64,000 bases of DNA from Streptomyces seoulensis (GTDB lineage: Bacteria; Actinomycetota; Actinomycetes; Streptomycetales; Streptomycetaceae): contig NZ_AP025667.1 of NCBI RefSeq assembly GCF_022846655.1, positions 2,703,001 through 2,767,000 on the forward strand, written 5' to 3'. Shown here in pieces: positions 8,553-16,977 of this stretch. Made by a program: the position numbers and the translations under genes. Below the pieces are notes generated by a model that did no database searches, was not told the origin of the DNA, and worked only from the letters and a program-made list of their open reading frames with translations. Within the stretch, counting starts at the first letter, position 1; the number at the start of each line of letters is the position of its first letter.

Positions 8553-10408
8553 GCGCTCTCCTCGATCTCTTCGAGCGGTTCGAGAGCGCCCAGGAGAGCG
8601 GCTCCGTCGGTGAGGCCAGGTCGTTCCCGCGAGGACGGCGGGGCGGAGGTGTCCCTGGCGGCTGCCTCGCGCTGCTCGTCATCGGTCTCGCGCGTCACGA
8701 CGGCGCGGTACCGGGGGTCGGTGCCGATCAGCTCCCGGTGGGTGCCGGTCGCCGCGACCACGCCGTCATGGAGGAAGACGACTCGGTCCGCGCGGTCCAG
8801 GAGCAGCGGGGAGGAGGTGAGCACGACGGTCGTCCGGCCCGAGCGGAGTCGGCTCAGCCCGTCCGCGATTCGCGCCTCGGTGTGCGAGTCCACGGCGGAG
8901 GTCGGTTCGTCCAGCACCAGGACCTCCGGGTCGGCGACGAGGGAGCGGGCGAGGGCGAGACGCTGCCGCTGGCCGCCGGACAGGGAGCGTCCGCGTTCGG
9001 TGATCTGCGCGTCCATCGGGTCGGACGCGTCCAGCGACCCCTGCACCAGGGCGTCCAGGACGTCCGCGCACTGTGCGGCCGCCAACGCGTCTTCGGCGCG
9101 GACGGCGCCGGAGGCGGGTACGTCGAGCAGTTCGCGCAAGGTGCCGGACAGCAGTACCGGGTCCTTGTCCTGGACCAGGACGGCGGTGCGGGCGTGGTCG
9201 AGAGGAAGCTCGTCCAGTGGCACTCCGCCGAGCAGCACCGACGGGCCGGGCTCGGCGGGATGGCCGCCCAGGCGATCCGCGAGGCGGCCTGCCATGTCCG
9301 GGTCGCCGCACACCACCGCGGTGAACCCCGGGGAAGGGGCGAGCAGGCCGGTGGCCGGGTCGGACAGATCGCCCTCCGGAACCCCGGTCGCGCGCGAACC
9401 CGTGGTGTCCGTGGGGCGTTCCAACGACAGCACCCGCGCGGCACGTTGGGCGGACGGCCGCGAGAAGGAGTACGCCATGGCGATCTCGACGAAGTGCCGC
9501 AGCGGATAGTTGACGATCATGACCGCGCTGTAGACGGTGACGAGTTCACCGACCGTGATCCGGCCCTCGCGGGCCAACTGCACACCGCGCAGGACGACCA
9601 CGATCAGCAGCAGACCCGGCAGCAGCACCTGGAGGGCGGAGATGACCGACCACATCCGGGCGCTGCGCACGGCCGCGTGGCGTACCTCCTGTGAGGCGTG
9701 GCGGTAGCGGTCGAGGAACAGTTCCTCGCCGCCGATGCCCCGCAGCACCCGCAGTCCGGCCACGGTGTCGGAGGCCAGCTCGGTGGCGCGGCCGGCCTTC
9801 TCGCGCTGGACGTCGGCGCGGCTCGTGGCCCGAGGCAGCAGGGGCAGCGCCGCCAGCGCGACGACCGGCATGCCCACGGCGACGACCAACCCCAGAGCGG
9901 GCTGGTAGACCACCAGCGCGACACAGACCGCCACGACCGTCACCGCGGCTGCGGTGAAGCGGGACACCGCCTCGACGAACCACCCGATCTTCTCGACGTC
10001 ACCCGTGGAAACGGTGACCACTTCGCCCGCCGCGACCCGCCGGGTCAGCGCGGAGCCGAGGTGCGCGGCCTTGCGGCCCAGCAGTTGCTGGAGCCGGGCG
10101 GCCGCCGTGATCCAGTTGGTGACCGCGGCGCGGTGCAGGAAGGTGTCGCCCAGCGCGATGGCCGTACCGCACACCAGCATCAGGCCGCCCGTCAGGACGA
10201 GCCGGGCGGCGGAGTGGTCGACGGCCGCCTGGACGGCCACGCCGATACAGAACGGCAGCGCGCAGACGGAGACGAAGTGCAGCACGCCCCACAGCAGCGC
10301 CCTGCACTGGCCGCCCAACTGGTTACGCCCGAGCCACCACAGCAAGCGGGGGCCGGAACGCGCGTCCGGTACGCCTGGATCTGAATAGGGAAGGTCTTGG
10401 ATCTGCAT
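8549..10408 (-). CDS. ABC exporter half-transporter, subunit B with degenerate Walker A
   Basis: 619 residues, membrane domain then NBD. The Walker A position reads VVCGDPDMAGRLAD, lacking the GxGKS/T lysine and serine needed for ATP. The signature LSGGQRQRLALARS and Walker B VLVLDEPTS are intact, while the H-loop His is missing (LTSSPLLL). Combined with subunit A this predicts one working site (Walker A of A plus LSGGQ of B) and one dead site. The ATG start has GGGA upstream. A short motif AAGGTTCGCCTT at 10478-10489 vaguely resembles an iron-box half site, but I do not consider it supported. Confidence 0.88.
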   Translation of the reverse strand: MQIQDLPYSDPGVPDARSGPRLLWWLGRNQLGGQCRALLWGVLHFVSVCALPFCIGVAVQAAVDHSAARLVLTGGLMLVCGTAIALGDTFLHRAAVTNWITAAARLQQLLGRKAAHLGSALTRRVAAGEVVTVSTGDVEKIGWFVEAVSRFTAAAVTVVAVCVALVVYQPALGLVVAVGMPVVALAALPLLPRATSRADVQREKAGRATELASDTVAGLRVLRGIGGEELFLDRYRHASQEVRHAAVRSARMWSVISALQVLLPGLLLIVVVLRGVQLAREGRITVGELVTVYSAVMIVNYPLRHFVEIAMAYSFSRPSAQRAARVLSLERPTDTTGSRATGVPEGDLSDPATGLLAPSPGFTAVVCGDPDMAGRLADRLGGHPAEPGPSVLLGGVPLDELPLDHARTAVLVQDKDPVLLSGTLRELLDVPASGAVRAEDALAAAQCADVLDALVQGSLDASDPMDAQITERGRSLSGGQRQRLALARSLVADPEVLVLDEPTSAVDSHTEARIADGLSRLRSGRTTVVLTSSPLLLDRADRVVFLHDGVVAATGTHRELIGTDPRYRAVVTRETDDEQREAAARDTSAPPSSRERPGLTDGAALLGALEPLEEIEESA

Positions 10409-10619
10409 GGCGTCCCAGTGGCTCGTGTCAGGGAAGGGCAGGCTGCGGCGACACCTGGAGGTGGCGGCAAGCCGTGAAAGGTTCGCCTTGCGGGGAGGGG
10501 AATTTCAAACGGTTTTCCCGGTGTGACACGACAATCACCGGGTTCCGGCCACGTGCCGTCGCCCAGCTACGCGCAGGTCGAGGACGTGGGGATGAAAGTG
10601 AGGACGAAGGGGGAGGAAT

Positions 10620-11066
10620 TCACCGCTTCGTGGTGTCACCGTCGACGAGGGTGTCCAGCAGGACGCCGAGCACCTGCCGCTCCTTCTCGGTCAGCGGAGC
10701 GAGGATCTCCTCGGCGGCGGAGCGGCGCACTCCGCGAAGTTCGCCCAGGGTGGCGCGGCCCTCGGCGGTCAGCTCGATCCGGGTGACCCGCCGGTTGGAC
10801 GGGTCCGGCACCCGTCGGACCTTGCCGTGCGCCTCGAGGCCGTCGACCAGGGTCGTCACCGCGCGCGGCACCACTTCGAGGCGCTCGGCGAGATCGGCCA
10901 TGCGGGGAGGTGAGTCGTAGTGCGCGAGGGTGCGCAGCAGGCGGGACTGAGCGGGGGTGACGCCCAGATCGCGCCATTCGAGGTGGCGCTTCTGGATGCG
11001 GTGCACCCGGCGGGTCAGCCGCAGCAACTGCTCTGCGAGCACACCCTCGGGATCTGGGGTCGTCAT
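10620..11066 (-). CDS. MarR-family transcriptional regulator
   Basis: 148 residues with a winged helix-turn-helix: recognition region PPRMADLAERLEVVPRAVTTLVDGLEAHGKV and wing RRVPDPSNRRVTRIELTAEGRA, flanked by the N- and C-terminal helices used for dimerisation. MarR proteins usually repress an adjacent divergent efflux gene and are released by a small ligand. The next gene on the opposite strand is an ABC exporter, and a perfect palindrome lies between the two, so repression of that exporter and autoregulation are likely. The heterodimeric exporter lies downstream in the same direction, 211 bp away. Confidence 0.9.
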   Translation of the reverse strand: MTTPDPEGVLAEQLLRLTRRVHRIQKRHLEWRDLGVTPAQSRLLRTLAHYDSPPRMADLAERLEVVPRAVTTLVDGLEAHGKVRRVPDPSNRRVTRIELTAEGRATLGELRGVRRSAAEEILAPLTEKERQVLGVLLDTLVDGDTTKR

Positions 11067-11090
11067 GCGGGAACAATATCAGGACCCCAT

Positions 11091-11115
11091 TCATTGTGAG
11101 TAAAGGTAACAATGA
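11091..11115. promoter_or_regulatory. Palindromic operator candidate for MarR
   Basis: A perfect 7-bp inverted repeat, TCATTGT and ACAATGA separated by 11 bp, lies in the AT-rich gap between marR and the divergent ABC exporter. The 25-bp span and two half sites one helical turn or more apart fit a MarR dimer. A further ATCAATGAT-like element follows at 11123. The site is only 25 bp upstream of the marR start and 67 bp upstream of the preferred exporter start. Confidence 0.6.
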
Positions 11116-11181
11116 GCTATGATCAATGATCCGGAGTCGGCCCTCCCTCGGACCGGCCCTTCTCACTTCCGTAGGAGTCCT

Positions 11182-12984
11182 TTGAGTCCCGAACGAGAAA
11201 CGTCCTGGACGCCGCCACCGGACGCCGGGGAGCAACCCCGGCAGGTGCGCCGCATCCTCAAGCTCTTCCGCCCCTATCGTGGTCGGCTCGCGGTCGTCGG
11301 CCTGCTGGTCGGCGCCTCCTCGCTGGTCTCGGTGGCCACGCCCTTCCTGCTGCGGGAGATCCTCGACGTCGCCATCCCGCAGGGTCGTACCGGACTGCTG
11401 AGCCTGCTCGCGCTCGGCATGATCCTCAGCGCGGTCCTCTCCAGCGTCTTCGGAGTCCTCCAGACGCTGATCTCGACCACCGTCGGCCAGCGCGTCATGC
11501 ACGACCTCCGCACCGCCGTCTACGGCCGCCTCCAGCGGATGTCCCTCGCCTTCTTCACCCGCACGCGCACCGGCGAGGTGCAGTCCCGCATCGCCAACGA
11601 CATCGGCGGCATGCAGGCCACCGTCACCTCCACCGCCACCTCCCTGGTCTCCAACACCACCAGCGTGGTCGCCACGATCGTCGCGATGGTCGCCCTGGAC
11701 TGGCGGCTCACGATCGTCTCGCTGCTCCTGCTCCCGGTGTTCGTCTGGATCAGCCGCCGCGTCGGCGACGAGCGCAAGAGAATCACCACCCGGCGGCAGA
11801 AACAGATGGCGGTGATGGCCGCCACCGTCACCGAGTCGCTGTCCGTCAGCGGCATCCTGCTCGGCCGCACCATGGGTCGCTCCGACTCGCTGACCGCAGG
11901 CTTCGCCGAGGAGTCCGAGCGCCTGGTCGACCTCGAGGTCAGGGCGAGCATGGCGGGCCGCTGGCGCATGGCGGTGATCACGATCGTCATGGCGGCGATG
12001 CCCGCGTTCATCTACTGGGCCGCAGGCGTGGCCCTCCAGTTCGGCGGCCCCGAAGTCTCGCTGGGCACACTCGTCGCCTTCGTCTCGCTCCAGCAGGGCC
12101 TGTTCCGGCCCGCCGTCAGCCTGCTGTCCACCGGCGTCCAGATCCAGGCGTCCCTCGCGCTGTTCCAGCGCATCTTCGAGTACCTCGACCTGCCCATCGA
12201 CATCACCGAACGCGTGGACCCCGTCCATCTCGACGAGATCAAGGGGGAGGTCCGCTTCGAGGGGGTCGAGTTCCGGTACGACGACAAGAGCGGCCCCGTC
12301 CTCGACGGCATCGACCTCGTCGTCCCCGCCGGGGGCAGCCTCGCCGTCGTGGGGCCGACCGGCGCCGGCAAGTCGACGTTCGGATGTCTGGTGCCCCGGC
12401 TCTACGACGTCACCGGGGGCCGCGTCACCGTGGACGGCGTGGATGTCCGCGATCTCGACTTCGACACCCTCGCCCGTGCCGTCGGTGTCGTCGCGCAGGA
12501 GACCTACCTCTTCCACGCTTCCGTCGCCGACAACCTCCGCTTCGCCAAGCCCGACGCCACCGACGACGAACTGCGGACGGCGGCCCGCGCCGCCCAGATC
12601 CACGACCACATCACCGCGCTACCGGACGGCTACGACACGATCGTCGGCGAGCGCGGTCACCGGTTCTCCGGCGGGGAGAAACAACGCCTGGCGATCGCCC
12701 GCACCATCCTGCGCGACCCGCCCGTGCTCATCCTCGACGAGGCGACCAGCGCTCTCGACACCCGCACCGAGGCGGCGGTCCAGGACGCGATCGACGCCCT
12801 GTCGGCCGACCGGACGACCGTCACCATCGCCCACCGGCTCTCGACTGTCCGGGACGCCGACCAGATAGCCGTCCTCGACTCCGGCCGTGTGGCCGAACTG
12901 GGCACGCACGACGAACTGCTGGCGCGCGACGGACGCTATGCGGCGCTGGTGCGCCGGGACGCCCAGCTCGAACCCATGAGCTGA
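11182..12984 (+). CDS. ABC exporter (TMD-NBD half transporter)
   Basis: 600 residues. The membrane domain includes FFTRTRTGEVQSRIANDI, a conserved coupling region; the NBD has Walker A GPTGAGKST, signature FSGGEKQRLAIARTI, Walker B VLILDEATSALD and H-loop TIAHRLST, all intact, so it probably works as a homodimer. I place the start at TTG (11182), which has TAGGAG five bases upstream and yields the N-terminus SPERETSW expected for Streptomyces relatives. An in-frame ATG at 11119 lacks a ribosome site and lies almost on the operator. Probable multidrug or metabolite efflux, likely controlled by the divergent MarR. Confidence 0.9.
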   Translation: MSPERETSWTPPPDAGEQPRQVRRILKLFRPYRGRLAVVGLLVGASSLVSVATPFLLREILDVAIPQGRTGLLSLLALGMILSAVLSSVFGVLQTLISTTVGQRVMHDLRTAVYGRLQRMSLAFFTRTRTGEVQSRIANDIGGMQATVTSTATSLVSNTTSVVATIVAMVALDWRLTIVSLLLLPVFVWISRRVGDERKRITTRRQKQMAVMAATVTESLSVSGILLGRTMGRSDSLTAGFAEESERLVDLEVRASMAGRWRMAVITIVMAAMPAFIYWAAGVALQFGGPEVSLGTLVAFVSLQQGLFRPAVSLLSTGVQIQASLALFQRIFEYLDLPIDITERVDPVHLDEIKGEVRFEGVEFRYDDKSGPVLDGIDLVVPAGGSLAVVGPTGAGKSTFGCLVPRLYDVTGGRVTVDGVDVRDLDFDTLARAVGVVAQETYLFHASVADNLRFAKPDATDDELRTAARAAQIHDHITALPDGYDTIVGERGHRFSGGEKQRLAIARTILRDPPVLILDEATSALDTRTEAAVQDAIDALSADRTTVTIAHRLSTVRDADQIAVLDSGRVAELGTHDELLARDGRYAALVRRDAQLEPMS

Positions 12985-13065
12985 CAGTCGAACGTGACGG
13001 GCAATCAAAGCCGACAAGCTGAAGATATGTCGGGTTTGAGGTCATATACGTAATACCGTGCCCGC

Positions 13066-13950
13066 ATGCAGACGAAGACTCCGTCACGGAGCATGATGCG
13101 ACTGACGCGCCGGGGCAGGCTCGCCCTCGTCGGGGTCGGTGCCGTCCTGACCGGCACCGCCGTGGCGGTGCCGCTGACCCTGGCGGCGCTCGAGGACGAC
13201 AAGCCCGCCACTCTGGTCATCCCGGAGGGCTGGCGCGCGAGCCAGATCTACAAAGCGGTCGACAAGGCGCTCGCACTGCCGCCCGGCAGTGCCCGCAAGT
13301 CCGTCGCCAGGGCGGGCCTGAAACTGGCGTCCGCCGCCGAGGGAAACCCGGAGGGTTACCTGTTCCCGGCGACCTACACCCTCACCGACGGCATCACCGC
13401 CGAGTCACTGCTCCGTCACATGGTCGAGACGGCCAACCAGAGGTTCGACGGCGCACCGGTCGCGGCCGGAGCGCAGCGAAACGCGATGAACGTCTACGAG
13501 GCCGTGACCGTCGCCAGCATCGTCCAGGCCGAGGCCGCCACGAAGAGCGACATGGGGAAGGTCGCCCGCGTCGTCTTCAACCGGCTGGAGCGCGGGATGC
13601 CCCTCCAGATGGACTCCACCCTCAACTACGCCATGAAGCGCAACACCATCCACACCAGCATCGACGACACCCGGATCGAGAGCCCGTACAACTCCTACCA
13701 GCGCATGGGGTTGCCGCCCACGCCGATCGACAACCCCGGCGAGGACGCCATGCGGGCGGTCACCAACCCGCCGAAGGGGGACTGGCTGTACTTCGTCACC
13801 GTCAAGCCTGGAGACACCCGCTTCACCGCCGACTACACCCAGCACCTGCGCAACGTGGCCGACTTCAACGCGTACCAGAAGGCCGCTGCCCGGTCGGCCA
13901 AGCCGTCCGGGAGTTCCAGTCAGAGCCCGGTCACGCAGCCGCCCCGGTGA
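13066..13950 (+). CDS. mltG: Endolytic murein transglycosylase MltG (YceG-like)
   Basis: 294 residues with an N-terminal transmembrane anchor (~17-42) and an extracellular YceG domain. Family signatures are EGYLFPATYTL, the catalytic-Glu segment VTVASIVQAEA (~155) and RMGLPPTPIDNPG. MltG cleaves nascent glycan strands at the membrane and is thought to terminate chain elongation. It is shorter than the main actinobacterial MltG (which has a long cytoplasmic tail), so this may be a second, minor copy. The Ser/Pro-rich C-terminus is probably disordered. It follows the ABC exporter by 81 bp; a weak imperfect hairpin (CCGACA/TGTCGG, 13012-13038) lies in the gap. Confidence 0.88.
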   Translation: MQTKTPSRSMMRLTRRGRLALVGVGAVLTGTAVAVPLTLAALEDDKPATLVIPEGWRASQIYKAVDKALALPPGSARKSVARAGLKLASAAEGNPEGYLFPATYTLTDGITAESLLRHMVETANQRFDGAPVAAGAQRNAMNVYEAVTVASIVQAEAATKSDMGKVARVVFNRLERGMPLQMDSTLNYAMKRNTIHTSIDDTRIESPYNSYQRMGLPPTPIDNPGEDAMRAVTNPPKGDWLYFVTVKPGDTRFTADYTQHLRNVADFNAYQKAAARSAKPSGSSSQSPVTQPPR

Positions 13951-13963
13951 GCTGCCGGGGCGG
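13939..13963. terminator. Convergent terminator after mltG / ssuD
   Basis: A 9-bp perfect GC stem CCGCCCCGG/CCGGGGCGG with a 7-nt loop overlaps the mltG stop codon and lies just downstream of the convergent ssuD. No T tract. It can serve both strands. Confidence 0.55.
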
Positions 13964-13989
13964 CCGGTGGTGAGCGGTGGCCTGTCGGC

Positions 13990-15147
13990 TCAGCGGCCGC
14001 GGGCGACCAGGATCGGGGCAGGCCGGCCGGTGGTCCGGGATGCCGTGTCGGTGGTCAGCAGCCCGCGGGCGGCCAGTTCGGGGATCACACCCTCGCCGAA
14101 CCAGTACGCCTCCTCCAGATGCGGATATCCGGAGAGCACGAAGTGTTCGACGCCGAGGGCGTGGTACTCCTCGATCAGGTCCGCGACCTCCCCGTGGCTG
14201 CCGACCAGCGCGGTGCCCGCGCCGCCCCGGACCAGGCCTACGCCTGCCCAGAGGTTGGGGTAGATCTCCAACTGGTCACGGGAGCCGCCGTGCAGATCCA
14301 GCATCCGCCGCTGGCCGACCGACTCGCTGCGCCCCAGGGCCGCCTGGGCGGCGGCGATGGTGTCGGCGTCCAGGTCGTCCAGCAGCCGGTTCGCGGTCGA
14401 CCACGCGTCGGCGGAGGAGTCGCGGGAGATGGTGTGCAGCCGGATACCGAAGCGGACCGTGCGCCCCTCCCGCTCGGCCAGTGAGCGAATCCAGTCGATC
14501 TTCTCCTTCACCTGGGCCGGGGGCTCGCCCCAGGTCAGGTACACGTCGGCGTGGCGGGCGGCGACCGGTCCCGCGGCCTGGGAGGAGCCGCCGAAGAACA
14601 CCTCCGGCACCGGGTCCGGCGGCAGGGAGGTGAGGCCGCCGTCCACCTCGTAGTGGGCGCCGTGGAAGTCGTACGGCTCGCCCCGCCAGACACCGCGCAC
14701 GACGGACAGGAACTCGTCGGTGCGTTCGTAGCGCCGGTCGTGGTCGAGGTGGTCGCCGAAGCGGCGTTGTTCGGCGGAGTCACCTCCGGTGACGACATTG
14801 AGCAGGAGCCGCCCGCGGGTCAGCCGCTGGTAGGTCGCCGCCATCTGGGCGGCCAGGGTGGGCGAGAGCAGTCCGGGGCGGAAGGCCACCAGGAACTTCA
14901 GGCGCTCGGTGTGCTGCGCGAGCGCCACCGTGGTCAGCCACGCGTCCTCGCACCAGGTGCCGGTCGGGGTCAGCACCGCCTCGAAGCCCAACTGCTCGGC
15001 CGCCTTGGCTATCTGCGCCAGGTACTCGATGTCGGGGGTACGCAGGCCGCGGGTCTCGCGGCCGATGTTGGAACCGTAGGCGTGCCGGTCGACCAGGGTG
15101 CGGCCGTCGCCGCCGGTCGGCAGGAACCAGTGCAGTCGTACGGTCAT
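13990..15147 (-). CDS. ssuD: FMNH2-dependent alkanesulfonate monooxygenase
   Basis: 385 residues of the bacterial luciferase-like (LLM) fold. Signatures match SsuD: HWFLPTGGDGR at the N-terminus, FLVAFRPGLLSPTLAAQMAATY, LNVVTGGD and EPYDFHGAHYEV. The enzyme releases sulfite and an aldehyde from alkanesulfonates using reduced flavin and O2, feeding sulfur assimilation. It is the last gene of the ssuC-ssuB-ssuA-ssuD operon. No flavin reductase (SsuE) is encoded here, so FMNH2 must come from elsewhere. Confidence 0.93.
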   Translation of the reverse strand: MTVRLHWFLPTGGDGRTLVDRHAYGSNIGRETRGLRTPDIEYLAQIAKAAEQLGFEAVLTPTGTWCEDAWLTTVALAQHTERLKFLVAFRPGLLSPTLAAQMAATYQRLTRGRLLLNVVTGGDSAEQRRFGDHLDHDRRYERTDEFLSVVRGVWRGEPYDFHGAHYEVDGGLTSLPPDPVPEVFFGGSSQAAGPVAARHADVYLTWGEPPAQVKEKIDWIRSLAEREGRTVRFGIRLHTISRDSSADAWSTANRLLDDLDADTIAAAQAALGRSESVGQRRMLDLHGGSRDQLEIYPNLWAGVGLVRGGAGTALVGSHGEVADLIEEYHALGVEHFVLSGYPHLEEAYWFGEGVIPELAARGLLTTDTASRTTGRPAPILVARGR

Positions 15148-15163
15148 GGGGGAACCTCCCGTG

Positions 15164-16177
15164 TCAGTGCTTGGCCGGAGTGGTCGAGGGCGGCAGGGCG
15201 CCGTTGAAACGCGGGTCGACGAAATCGCCGAAGTCGACCTTCTTCGGGATGAGGTTCAGTTCGGTGAAGGCGTCGGCGATCTTCTGCTCGGAGGCCACGA
15301 GAGGCTTGTCCACGGCGACGGAGACGCGGGTCGCGTTGGTGCGGCGTACGGACGCCAGCGCCACCTCGTACGGCAGCCCGGTGTCCTTCGCCCACACCTT
15401 GGCCCACTCCTCCTGATGTCCGTGCACCCAGTCCTGCGCGCGCCGCAGCCGGGAGAGGTAGTCCTTGACGGCGGCGGCCTTCTTCGGGTTCCGCAGCGCG
15501 CCGGGCGAGGCGACCTGGAAGGAGAGCCCGTTGGTGACACCGTCGCCCGTGGTGAGGACCCGGCCCTGCCTGCTCTGGAGGACCTGCGAGGTGTACGGGT
15601 CCCAGACCGCCCAGGCGTCGACCTTGCCGGAGTTGAACGCGGCGAGGGCGTCGGCCGGCTGGAGGTACTTGACCTTGATGTCCTTCAGGCGGAGGCCGGC
15701 CGCTTCGAGCGAGGCGACGAGTTGGTAGTGGGCGGAGGAGCCCTGGGCCACGGCCACGGACTTGCCCTTGAGCTGCTTCGGGCCGGTCAGCGCCGAGCCG
15801 TTCGGGACGAGGATGGCGTCGCCCCGGGACGTGCCGTGCCAGGCGGCCACCACCGCGATCTTGGAGTCGGCGCCCGCCGCGAAGACGGGCGGGGTGTTGC
15901 CGACGCCGCCTATGTCCACGGCTTTGGCGTTGACCGCCTCCAGTAGGGGTGGCCCGGAGGTGAAGGTCGACCACTTGATCCGGTAGTCCAGGTTCTTCAG
16001 CTCCCCGGCGGCCCGCAGGATGGCCTCGGAGCCGCCCTTCTGGTCGCCGACGGAGAGGGTGACGGAGCCCGAGCCGTCGATCCGGGCGCCCGTGTCGGCG
16101 GCGGAGTTCCCGCCGCAGGAGGTGAGCAGGAGGGTCAGGGGAAGTAGCAGCGCTGCGGGGACCAAGAGTCGGCGCAT
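15164..16177 (-). CDS. ssuA: Aliphatic sulfonate ABC transporter substrate-binding lipoprotein
   Basis: 337 residues starting MRRLLVPAALLLP, a classical signal peptide ending in the lipobox LTSC, so the mature protein is anchored to the membrane outer face through the cysteine. The body has the NMT1/SsuA periplasmic-binding fold, with VGDQKGGSEAILRAAG, KGKSVAVAQGSSAHYQL and DAWAVWDPY as recognisable segments. It captures alkanesulfonates for SsuBC. An ATG 15 bp upstream (16192) is possible, but GGAA sits before the chosen start and the signal peptide is textbook from here. Confidence 0.9.
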   Translation of the reverse strand: MRRLLVPAALLLPLTLLLTSCGGNSAADTGARIDGSGSVTLSVGDQKGGSEAILRAAGELKNLDYRIKWSTFTSGPPLLEAVNAKAVDIGGVGNTPPVFAAGADSKIAVVAAWHGTSRGDAILVPNGSALTGPKQLKGKSVAVAQGSSAHYQLVASLEAAGLRLKDIKVKYLQPADALAAFNSGKVDAWAVWDPYTSQVLQSRQGRVLTTGDGVTNGLSFQVASPGALRNPKKAAAVKDYLSRLRRAQDWVHGHQEEWAKVWAKDTGLPYEVALASVRRTNATRVSVAVDKPLVASEQKIADAFTELNLIPKKVDFGDFVDPRFNGALPPSTTPAKH

Positions 16178-16221
16178 GAAGGTTCCGTTCATGGTGCGAG
16201 GGGGTGAGCGGGAGGGGCGAC

Positions 16222-16977
16222 TCAGGCCGCTTCGGCCGTCGGCGTGACACCGAGCCGCGCCAGCAGGTCGGCGCGGATCGCGGCGAAGCGGGGGTCGGTG
16301 AGGTCGCGCGGCCGGTCGAGATCGACGCGCTCCTCGTGGGCGATACGGCCGCCGTCCATCACCAGGACACGGTCGGCGAGCAGCACGGCCTCTTCCACGT
16401 CATGCGTGACCAGCAGCACCGCGCAGCCCCGGCGCTGCCACAACTCGCCGACAAGACGCTGGGCGTTGATACGGGTCAACGCGTCCAGCGCGCCGAACGG
16501 CTCGTCGAGCAGAAGGAGATCGGGTTCGCGGACCAGGGCACGGGCGAGGGATACGCGCTGGGCCTCGCCGCCGGAGAGGGTCTTGGGCCAGGCGTTCACC
16601 CGGTGGCCGAGCCCGACCTCCTCCAACGCGGCTTCGGCCAGCTCGCGTTCGGGCTTGCCCGACAGACCCAGCAGGACGTTGCGCCACACTCTCTTCCACG
16701 GCATGAGCCGGGGTGCCTGGAAGGCGACCGCACGACGACGGGGGACCAGTACGGTGCCGTCGATGTCCCGGTCGAGCCCGGCGAGGACCCGGAGCAGCGT
16801 GGACTTGCCGCAACCGCTGCGGCCGAGGAGGGCGACGAACTCGCCCGGCGCCAGGTCGAGATGGAGATCGTCGATGACGGCACGGCCGTCGAAGGCACGG
16901 GTCAGCCCATCGACATGGACGGCCTGGGCGACCCCGGTGGTCGCGGGGCTCACCGGCCCGTGAACGTCGGTCGCCAT
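16222..16977 (-). CDS. ssuB: Aliphatic sulfonate ABC transporter ATPase
   Basis: 251 residues. Walker A GRSGCGKSTLLR (~52), Q-loop in FQAPRLMPWKRV, signature LSGGEAQRVSLARALV, Walker B LLLLDEPFGALDALTR and H-loop LVTHDVEEAV are all present, in the form typical of the nitrate/sulfonate/taurine importer class. It overlaps the permease gene ssuC by 28 bp, which points to translational coupling. It powers uptake of sulfonates captured by SsuA. Confidence 0.93.
   Translation of the reverse strand: MATDVHGPVSPATTGVAQAVHVDGLTRAFDGRAVIDDLHLDLAPGEFVALLGRSGCGKSTLLRVLAGLDRDIDGTVLVPRRRAVAFQAPRLMPWKRVWRNVLLGLSGKPERELAEAALEEVGLGHRVNAWPKTLSGGEAQRVSLARALVREPDLLLLDEPFGALDALTRINAQRLVGELWQRRGCAVLLVTHDVEEAVLLADRVLVMDGGRIAHEERVDLDRPRDLTDPRFAAIRADLLARLGVTPTAEAA

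Noticed and set aside
1935..9509. A ~2500-codon open frame on the plus strand
   Set aside because: It runs antisense to tesB, the helicase and the ABC genes; composition is a low-complexity shadow of high-GC coding on the other strand, with no domain and no ribosome site.
10478..10489. Iron-box-like element AAGGTTCGCCTT upstream of the heterodimeric ABC genes
   Set aside because: The inverted AAGG/CCTT arms are too close together for an IdeR/DmdR1 box and only a half site matches; not enough to claim iron control.
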